Part shown: positions 1 through 4,294 of the stretch, one piece after another
Layout of the letters: each line of letters opens with the position of its first letter
Position numbering within the stretch: position 1 is the stretch's first letter
Source: Solirubrobacterales bacterium
Lineage (GTDB): Bacteria; Actinomycetota; Thermoleophilia; Solirubrobacterales; Solirubrobacteraceae
Length of the DNA: 9,267 bases
Assembly: GCA_025964065.1 (NCBI GenBank)
Contig: JAOPZO010000293.1
Location: 1 to 9,267 of the forward strand
Reading direction: 5' to 3'
The notes under the pieces: model-generated
The model's input: only the letters and a program-made list of their open reading frames with translations
Database searches by the model: none
Told to the model about the DNA's origin: nothing
Translations under genes and position numbers: made by a program

Positions 1-1
1 C

Positions 2-289
2 GTCATGTTCGCGACCACGGATCCCGACGCGCGCTTCGCGCTGGACGCCCGGGGGCCCCGCGCGCGCGTCGACGCCGACGGCGCGGGCCCCGCGGACCTC
101 ACGCTCACGCTGAGCGCGGAGCTGGCGGAGCGCCTGCTCCAGGGGCGCCTGGACGTCGCGCGGGCGCTCCGGGCGGGTGAGCTGCGTTCGGACCGGGAGA
201 CGGGGATGACCCTCGCGGTGGCCTCCGTGCTGTCCGCGCTTCCACGCATCGGGTTGCGCCCGCGTAACCGGGGGCCGGTCGGGACATAA
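2..289 (+). CDS. Probable SCP2 sterol-binding-like protein, C-terminal part (5' end outside window)
   Basis: The reading frame is open to the left edge, so the true start is probably upstream; an in-frame ATG at position 5 is the first visible one. The visible 94 residues contain the pattern LTLTLSAELAERLLQG followed by a short linker and ALRAGELR (about residues 32-60 from the ATG). This resembles the C-terminal half of SCP2 sterol-transfer domains, where an 'x-L-x-L-s-x-x-L...G-x-L-d...A...G-x-L' stretch closes the lipid-binding pocket. SCP2 domains bind lipids or acyl-CoA in the cytoplasm. The last ~20 residues are basic and Gly/Pro-rich, probably a disordered tail. Without the N-terminal half the family call is tentative. 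No terminator is evident before the downstream riboswitch leader. Confidence 0.5.
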   Translation, partial: VMFATTDPDARFALDARGPRARVDADGAGPADLTLTLSAELAERLLQGRLDVARALRAGELRSDRETGMTLAVASVLSALPRIGLRPRNRGPVGT

Positions 290-311
290 GTCATCCGACG
301 CCGGAGTTCTG

Positions 312-317
312 TACCCT
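312..317 (+). promoter_or_regulatory. Possible -10 box for the riboswitch leader (TACCCT)
   Basis: TACCCT fits the actinobacterial TANNNT -10 pattern and lies about 24 bases before the first paired base of the riboswitch, so transcription could begin around 323-325. No convincing -35 hexamer is visible 16-18 bases upstream. The call rests mainly on position and is weak. Confidence 0.25.
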
Positions 318-340
318 TCCGCGCTGTCGCAAGTCATCAC

Positions 341-492
341 TGCCGAATCCGGGTTCGTACGCGAACCTGGAGCGGGGGAACCACGGGTCTCCAAGGTGAA
401 GGAGACCGGGGGCGAATCACGGCTAGTGCAGCCGAGTAGGGCCACTCTTTCGGTCCGAGTCCGACAGCTAACCCCGCAGGCGCCCGAAAGAG
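341..492 (+). promoter_or_regulatory. Cyclic di-AMP riboswitch (ydaO/yuaA class)
   Basis: The leader carries the conserved family blocks in order: GAGCGGGGGAACCA-type (370-383), a GGGGGCGAATC block (408-418), GTAGGG (436-441) and CCGAGTCCGACAGCTAACC (455-473). Helices that pair by eye are: closing stem TGCC 341-344 with GGCG 479-482; hairpin 352-357/362-367; GCGGGG 372-377 with CCCCGC 472-477; hairpin 386-392/401-407; hairpin 421-424/430-433; and hairpin 439-443/452-456. The last hairpin's loop, CTCTTTC at 445-451, is perfectly complementary to GAAAGAG at 486-492. The class senses c-di-AMP and commonly controls cell-wall hydrolase and osmolyte genes in Actinobacteria, which matches the hydrolase that follows. 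No T-rich intrinsic terminator is visible. The 3' arm ends one base before the AAGGA ribosome-binding site, so control could act on translation as well as transcription; that part is inferred. Confidence 0.93.
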
Positions 493-493
493 C

Positions 494-498
494 AAGGA
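494..498 (+). promoter_or_regulatory. Ribosome-binding site AAGGA deciding the TTG start
   Basis: AAGGA sits 7 bases before TTG at 506 and supports that codon as the start of the hydrolase. It lies directly after the last riboswitch-paired base (492), so structure in the 3' arm could limit access to it. Confidence 0.6.
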
Positions 499-505
499 AC
501 CTGCG

Positions 506-1585
506 TTGTCCCTGAAGTTCAGAAGGACCAAGCTGTCGAGCGTCGTCGTCGCCCTCGGGTTGAGCGGCGCGCTCGTCTCCGTCCCCACCGCCTCGGCCGT
601 CACGAAGCCCCGTGCCGCCGCCAAGCTCGGCGATCGCGCGCTTCGCGTCGGTGCCGTCGGGCCCGACGTGCGGGAGCTCCAGAAGCTCCTGCGCCAGGTC
701 GGTTTCGAGGTCAGGAAGGTCGACGGCCAGTTCGGCACCGCGACGAGGACGGCCGTCAGGGCCTTCCAGACCGCGCGCAGCCTGGACGCGTCCGGCACCG
801 TCGGCAGGAAGACGGTCGCCGCGCTCCGCGAGGCCGCCCTCGGCGGCGCCGCGCAGGGGCTCACGGCCGGCGGCTTCGACGACACCGTCGGCGCCGGCAG
901 GAGCAACTCGCTCGGCGACCGCATCCCCGTCCGCAGGGGCATGAGCGGCCGTGATGTGAAGATGCTCCAGGACTTCCTGAAGCGCGTCGGCCAGCGCGTC
1001 GTCGTCGACGGCGAGTTCGGCAACGGCACCGTCACCGCCGTCAAGGGCTTCGAGAAGACGAACGCCCTCGACGTCGACGGCCTCGTCGACGCCAACGACA
1101 TCGCCGTGCTCCGCGGCCAGGCCGACGCCGGCAAGAAGGCCACCGCCGCCCAGGCGCCGCTGCAGCTCGCCCCGGGCGACCGCGCGACCGTCGGCCCCGA
1201 CGGCCTCGCCATCGCCCCGCAGAACGCGCCGGAGTCCGTGAAGGCCATGATCGCCGCGGGCAACAAGATCGCGAAGCTGCCGTACATCTACGGCGGCGGC
1301 CACGGCAAGTGGGAGGACAAGGGCTACGACTGCTCCGGCTCGGTCTCCTACGCGCTCTACAAGGGCGGCGTCCTCAAGGCGTCCATGCCCTCCGGCGGCT
1401 TCATGAGCTGGGGTGACGCCGGCCCGGGCCAGTGGGTCTCGATCTACGCCAACGAGGGCCACATGTACGCGGTCATCGCCGGCCTGCGCTTCGACACCTC
1501 GGGCGCCAAGCAGGACGGCACCCGCTGGCACGCGACCTCGCGGCCCACCAAGGGCTACGTCGTGCGCCACCCCAAGGGGCTGTAG
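506..1585 (+). CDS. Secreted peptidoglycan hydrolase: two PG-binding domains plus NlpC/P60-like peptidase
   Basis: This 359-residue exported protein probably cleaves peptide bonds in peptidoglycan stems. A basic N-terminus (KFRRTK), a hydrophobic core (residues 12-26) and PTASA ending at residue 31 form a Sec signal peptide. Two peptidoglycan_binding_1 repeats follow (about 46-107 and 140-203), each with the VDG.FG.xT..AV..F core. A Pro/Ala linker (~205-245) leads to the catalytic domain (~247-359). There, YDCSGSVSYAL places the nucleophile at Cys276 and EGHMYAV places the histidine at His319; the third residue is unclear (His342 is a candidate). The TTG start is chosen for the AAGGA site 7 bases upstream and the good signal peptide. 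Expression is probably set by the c-di-AMP riboswitch. Oddity: Arg codons AGA/AGG occur eight times (residues 6, 7, 70, 81, 85, 101, 132, 144) and never after residue 144. Confidence 0.92.
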   Translation: MSLKFRRTKLSSVVVALGLSGALVSVPTASAVTKPRAAAKLGDRALRVGAVGPDVRELQKLLRQVGFEVRKVDGQFGTATRTAVRAFQTARSLDASGTVGRKTVAALREAALGGAAQGLTAGGFDDTVGAGRSNSLGDRIPVRRGMSGRDVKMLQDFLKRVGQRVVVDGEFGNGTVTAVKGFEKTNALDVDGLVDANDIAVLRGQADAGKKATAAQAPLQLAPGDRATVGPDGLAIAPQNAPESVKAMIAAGNKIAKLPYIYGGGHGKWEDKGYDCSGSVSYALYKGGVLKASMPSGGFMSWGDAGPGQWVSIYANEGHMYAVIAGLRFDTSGAKQDGTRWHATSRPTKGYVVRHPKGL

Positions 1586-1595
1586 GCCCCGCTCC

Positions 1596-1627
1596 GAGCA
1601 CGGTCGCCCGCCCGGGTGACCGTGCTC
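1596..1627 (+). terminator. GC-rich terminator hairpin without T-tract
   Basis: GAGCACGGTC (1596-1605) is a perfect inverted repeat of GACCGTGCTC (1618-1627). A G-U pair and three more C-G pairs extend the stem inward to 14 base pairs, leaving a GCCC loop (1610-1613). It begins 11 bases after the hydrolase stop and is followed by CCCCCG rather than a T run. Such T-less stems are common at actinobacterial gene ends. It probably separates the hydrolase from the next gene, which has its own promoter-like box. Confidence 0.7.
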
Positions 1628-1647
1628 CCCCGCAGGCATCGCCCGGC

Positions 1648-1653
1648 TACCTT
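1648..1653 (+). promoter_or_regulatory. -10 box TACCTT for leaderless start of the LOG gene
   Basis: TACCTT fits TANNNT and is separated by exactly 6 bases from GTG at 1660, so the predicted transcript would begin at or next to the start codon. No Shine-Dalgarno sequence precedes that GTG, which supports a leaderless mRNA. The -35 region is not recognisable. Confidence 0.45.
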
Positions 1654-1659
1654 GGCCGG

Positions 1660-2379
1660 GTGAGCGCCTTCGATCCGCACCGCCCGTCCTCCCGCGACGA
1701 GGAGCTCCTCGGCGCCGAGGTCACCTCGGTCGTCTCCGAGCAGACCGACCCCGAGCGCATCGAGCGCATGTCCGCGGAGCTCGAGATGGGCTTCGACCGG
1801 ATGCGCGGCACCGCCAAGGGCGTGTCGATCTTCGGCTCCGCCCGCACCCCGCAGGATCACCCGGACTACGCCCTGGCCCGCGAGGTCGGCGCCCGGCTCG
1901 GCGAGGCCGGCTTCACCGTCATCACCGGCGGCGGGCCCGGCATCATGGAGGCCGGGAACCGCGGCTGTCAGGAGGCCGGCGGCCACTCGGTCGGCCTGAA
2001 CATCGAGCTCGAGTTCGAGCAGGAGGGCAACCCCTTCCAGGACGACGCGCTCGAGTTCCACTACTTCTTCACGCGGAAGGTCATGTTCGTCCGCTACGCG
2101 AACGCCTTCGTCGTCTTCCCGGGTGGCTTCGGGACCATGGACGAGCTCTTCGAGGCGCTCGTGCTCATCCAGACCCACAAGGTCCGCCACTTCCCGGTGC
2201 TGCTCGTCGGCTCGTCGTTTTGGGCGGGCCTCGTGACCTGGGTCCGCGAGGAGCTCGCCACCCGCGGCCTGATCTCGCCCGAGGACCTCGACCTCTTCCG
2301 GGTCACCGACGACGTGCAGGAGATCGTCGCGGTGTGCGCCCAGGCCGCGGCCGAGCAGGGCGTGGACCCGCCCGACTGA
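1660..2379 (+). CDS. LOG-family protein (TIGR00730), probable nucleoside 5'-monophosphate phosphoribohydrolase
   Basis: This 239-residue cytoplasmic Rossmann-fold protein belongs to the LOG family, often mislabelled 'lysine decarboxylase'. Characterised members remove ribose 5-phosphate from (cytokinin-like) nucleoside monophosphates. Visible motifs are GVSIFGSART (54-63), TGGGPGIMEAGNRG (89-102), the conserved FFTRKVMF (136-143) and the signature PGGFGTMDE (154-162), with catalytic Arg/Glu in the last two. The N-terminal ~45 residues form the extra helical segment seen in the longer LOG subgroup. The frame is open further upstream to 1432, but that stretch overlaps the hydrolase gene. GTG at 1660, just after a TANNNT box, gives a normal-length protein. 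The stop lies 3 bases from the convergent arfB stop. The actual substrate in this organism is unknown. Confidence 0.9.
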   Translation: MSAFDPHRPSSRDEELLGAEVTSVVSEQTDPERIERMSAELEMGFDRMRGTAKGVSIFGSARTPQDHPDYALAREVGARLGEAGFTVITGGGPGIMEAGNRGCQEAGGHSVGLNIELEFEQEGNPFQDDALEFHYFFTRKVMFVRYANAFVVFPGGFGTMDELFEALVLIQTHKVRHFPVLLVGSSFWAGLVTWVREELATRGLISPEDLDLFRVTDDVQEIVAVCAQAAAEQGVDPPD

Positions 2380-2388
2380 GCCTCAGTC
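2374..2388. terminator. Palindrome spanning both convergent stop codons
   Basis: GACTGAG (2374-2380) and CTCAGTC (2382-2388) form a perfect inverted repeat around one central C. The TGA of the LOG gene and the reverse-strand TGA of arfB lie symmetrically inside it. An outer pair, CCGCCCG (2368-2374) with CGGGCGG (2398-2404), could form a larger competing stem. It may act as a compact bidirectional terminator; there is no T-tract, so this is tentative. Confidence 0.4.
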
Positions 2389-2784
2389 CTCGGCGGACGG
2401 GCGGCGGCGGTCGCGCTTGACCTGCCCCGTCCGCTTCTTCGCGTCGACCCGCCGGACCTTCGAGCCTTTCGTCGGCCGCGTCGGCCGCCGGTGGCGCTGC
2501 ACGTGCAGCGCGCCCGCGAGGCGTTCCCGCAGGCGCTCGAGCGCGAGCTCCTTGTTCCGGGTCTGCGACCGCGCGTCCTGCGCCACCGCGCGGACCACGG
2601 GCCCGAGCCGCCCGGCGACGCGCGCCTTCTGCTCGGAGGACAGCGCCTCGGACGCGCCCACGTCGAAGCTCACCTCGATGCGCGAGGCGGTGACGTTCGC
2701 GTGCTGCCCGCCCGGTCCGGAGGAGCGGCTGGCGCGCACGACGACCTCCGCGAGCGGCACGGCGACGCCCGGGGTGATGCGCAT
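2383..2784 (-). CDS. arfB: ArfB-type alternative ribosome-rescue peptidyl-tRNA hydrolase
   Basis: ArfB (YaeJ/ICT1 family) enters the empty A site of stalled ribosomes and hydrolyses peptidyl-tRNA. The protein starts MRITPGVAVPLAEV, matching the family N-terminus, then has the catalytic GPGGQHANVTASRIEVSF with GGQ at residues 25-27, and RSQTRNKELALERL (72-85). It ends in a strongly basic tail (PTRPTKGSKVRRVDAKKR...) like the tail that ArfB threads into the mRNA channel. Length is 133 residues from this start, close to the usual ~140. It lacks the codon-recognition domains of a full release factor. An ATG four codons upstream (2796) is possible, but GGAGG lies 5 bases before the ATG at 2784, so I prefer the shorter form. 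It lies 18 bases (from the 2796 ATG) to 30 bases downstream of the degenerate receiver gene and is probably co-transcribed with it. Confidence 0.9.
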   Translation of the reverse strand: MRITPGVAVPLAEVVVRASRSSGPGGQHANVTASRIEVSFDVGASEALSSEQKARVAGRLGPVVRAVAQDARSQTRNKELALERLRERLAGALHVQRHRRPTRPTKGSKVRRVDAKKRTGQVKRDRRRPSAED

Positions 2785-2805
2785 CGGGTCCTCCATGGCC
2801 GGAGG

Positions 2806-2811
2806 ACCGTA
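2806..2811 (-). promoter_or_regulatory. Possible internal -10 box (TACGGT) before arfB
   Basis: On the minus strand TACGGT lies 9 bases before the upstream ATG (2796) of arfB. If used, it would give a near-leaderless transcript from the 2796 start, or a short leader carrying GGAGG for the 2784 start. There is no clear -35, and it falls in the short gap after the preceding gene's stop. Confidence 0.25.
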
Positions 2812-2814
2812 GCG

Positions 2815-3156
2815 TCAGGCCGCGGCGTGCTCCAGCCCGGTGGACGACGCGAGCGCGTCGTCGATCGCGCGCTCCAGGTCGACCGGCAGGAACGGCTGGT
2901 TCAGGCGGTGGACGCGCCCCGGCAGGCCGGCGACGGCCACCGGGACCGCGGAGACGGCCACCAGGGCGGTCTCGGGGGAATGACGGCGCGCACGGCGGGC
3001 GAGGGTGACCCCGTGCGCGGATCCCGGCTCGAAGAGCAGGGCGTCCGCGGCGATCAGCTGGTGCTCCGGCACGATCTCGTGACCCAGCCGCAGCACGAGG
3101 CGCTCGAGGAGCTCGCGGGTCTCGGCGACGGGTTCGGAGATGCACACGCGCGCCAT
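2815..3156 (-). CDS. Degenerate receiver-domain (pseudo-receiver) protein
   Basis: This 113-residue protein has the length and alternating strand/helix plan of a single CheY-like receiver. It begins MARVCISEPVAETRELLERL, parallel to 'ILIVDDEP...R..l...L', but key residues are altered. The acidic pair is reduced to Ser-Glu (7-8). The phospho-acceptor position in DALLFEPG is Glu43 instead of Asp. The conserved Lys before Pro-Phe is Gln87 (LNQPFLPVDLERAI). A Ser (69) remains at the Thr/Ser position. It probably cannot be phosphorylated normally and may act as a fixed-state or protein-binding receiver. It is divergent from the OmpR-type regulator 59 bases away and upstream of arfB on the same strand. 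I know of no established function for such a protein in this setting. Confidence 0.72.
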   Translation of the reverse strand: MARVCISEPVAETRELLERLVLRLGHEIVPEHQLIAADALLFEPGSAHGVTLARRARRHSPETALVAVSAVPVAVAGLPGRVHRLNQPFLPVDLERAIDDALASSTGLEHAAA

Positions 3157-3200
3157 CGAAGGGCAATGTGCCTCAACCGGGGCTGTCCGCCGTGAGAGCC

Positions 3201-3209
3201 TGGTATGAA
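3201..3209 (+). promoter_or_regulatory. Extended -10 (TGG-TATGAA) for leaderless response-regulator start
   Basis: TATGAA (3204-3209) is preceded by TGG, giving a TGN-extended -10, and is followed by exactly 6 bases before ATG 3216. No ribosome-binding site lies before that ATG. A leaderless transcript starting at the ATG is the simplest reading. Confidence 0.45.
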
Positions 3210-3215
3210 GCGGGT

Positions 3216-3932
3216 ATGAAGGGCTCGCGGATCCTGGTGGTCGACGACGACGGCGACGTCCGCGGGCTCATCCGCGAGCTGTTGGAGCGCGCCGGAGCGC
3301 ACGTGCGGGAGGCCCAGGACGGCCGTGAGGCGCTGCGCCTGCTCTACGACGTGCGGCCCGAGCTCATCGTCCTCGACGTCACGATGCCCGACCTCGACGG
3401 CTGGGGAACGCTCGAGCGGATCCGGGACATGACCGAGGTCCCCGTGCTCATGCTGACCGCGCGCGCCGGGGAGCTCGAGAAGGTCCGCGGCCTCAAGGGC
3501 GGCGCGGACGACTACGTCACGAAGCCGTTCGGCCGCCAGGAGCTGCTCGCGCGCTGCGAGGCGCTGCTGCGCCGCCAGGCGCGGGCGGGCGGCGGCAGCT
3601 CGGTCGCGACGCCGCGCGAGACCTACGCGGACGCCACGGTCGTGATCGACGTCGCGAACGCGAGCGTCGAGGTCCTCGGGGCGCGCGTCGCGCTCACGCC
3701 GCTCGAGTTCCGGCTGCTCCTCGCCTTCGTCCGCCACCCGAACCAGGTGCTCGGCCGGGAGCAGATCCTCGACCTCGTGTGGGGGGACATCGCCGCGGTC
3801 GCCCCGGAGCAGGTGAAGCTCTACGTGGGCTACCTGCGCCGCAAGCTCGAGGGCGCGGGCGCCTCGCCCATCGAGACCGTGCGGGGCTTCGGCTACCGCT
3901 ACGTGCCCGTGGCGGCGTCCGCGCCGGCCTGA
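3216..3932 (+). CDS. OmpR/PhoB-family response regulator transcription factor
   Basis: This 238-residue cytoplasmic two-component regulator has a receiver domain (about 5-118) followed by a winged-helix DNA-binding domain (about 138-231). The receiver has the acidic cluster LVVDDDGD (Asp10-12), phospho-acceptor Asp54 in IVLDVTMPDLDG, Thr81 in MLTAR and Lys103 in TKPF, so it should be phosphorylatable. The output domain shows LTPLEFRLLLAF, the recognition-helix region VKLYVGYLRRKLE and the wing ending TVRGFGYRYV. An upstream in-frame ATG at 3168 would add 16 residues that the family lacks, so I chose 3216. No kinase follows on the same strand. The only nearby kinase is convergent, and the last 34 bases overlap the end of the opposite-strand CheY-like gene. 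Its target genes cannot be read from the sequence. Confidence 0.93.
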   Translation: MKGSRILVVDDDGDVRGLIRELLERAGAHVREAQDGREALRLLYDVRPELIVLDVTMPDLDGWGTLERIRDMTEVPVLMLTARAGELEKVRGLKGGADDYVTKPFGRQELLARCEALLRRQARAGGGSSVATPRETYADATVVIDVANASVEVLGARVALTPLEFRLLLAFVRHPNQVLGREQILDLVWGDIAAVAPEQVKLYVGYLRRKLEGAGASPIETVRGFGYRYVPVAASAPA

Positions 3933-4294
3933 CCGGCCAGGAGCGCGTCGACGCGCTCCACGAGCGCCTTCGGGCTGAACGGCTTCTTCACGTAGGCCGT
4001 CGCGCCCGCGGTGATCGCCTCCTCGGCGTCCGTGGGCTGCACCGCCGCGGTGAGGATCAGGATCGGGAGCGCCGCGGTCTCGGGCAGGCCGCGCAGGCGG
4101 CGCGTGAGCTCGAGGCCGTCCACGCGGGGCATGGAGACGTCGAGCACCGCGAGGTCCACGGGCCGCTCGAGCACGAGCGCCCAGGCGGCCTCCCCGTCCT
4201 CGGCCGTCACGACCTCGTGGCCCGCGCGCTCGAGGCGGATGCGGACGAGCGCCACGATGTCCGGGTCGTCGTCGGCGACGAGGACGCGGCTCAC
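3899..4294 (-). CDS. Single-domain CheY-like response regulator
   Basis: This 131-residue protein is essentially one receiver domain. VLVADDDPD gives the acidic cluster (Asp8-10), LAVLDVSMPRVDG gives phospho-acceptor Asp52, ILTA gives Thr82 and YVKKPFSP gives Lys104, so all catalytic positions are intact. Beyond about residue 120 there is only a short Gly/Ala tail and no output domain, so it probably acts as a phosphorelay intermediate or by protein contact. Its GTG start overlaps the TGA stop of the kinase gene in a GTGA arrangement. This implies translational coupling and makes that kinase the likely phosphodonor. The 3' end overlaps the convergent OmpR-type regulator by 34 bases. Confidence 0.92.
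   Translation of the reverse strand: MSRVLVADDDPDIVALVRIRLERAGHEVVTAEDGEAAWALVLERPVDLAVLDVSMPRVDGLELTRRLRGLPETAALPILILTAAVQPTDAEEAITAGATAYVKKPFSPKALVERVDALLAGQAGADAATGT

Noticed and set aside
337..1287. Minus-strand open frame of 316 codons opposite the riboswitch and hydrolase
   Set aside because: Its Ser/Ala/Pro-rich shadow composition has no domain, and the opposite strand carries a structured RNA plus a well-supported gene.
1432..1659. Extension of the LOG frame upstream to 1432
   Set aside because: It would overlap the hydrolase gene by more than 150 bases and run through the terminator hairpin, and its residues show no family similarity.
2303..3166. Minus-strand open frame of 287 codons covering arfB and the pseudo-receiver
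   Set aside because: It is an out-of-frame Arg/Ala/Pro-rich shadow of two recognisable genes on the same strand.
3157..3180. Possible promoter (CACATT and TTGAGG on the minus strand) for the pseudo-receiver gene
   Set aside because: The hexamers are only 3 bases apart, far from a workable -35/-10 spacing, and CACATT alone is a poor -10 match.
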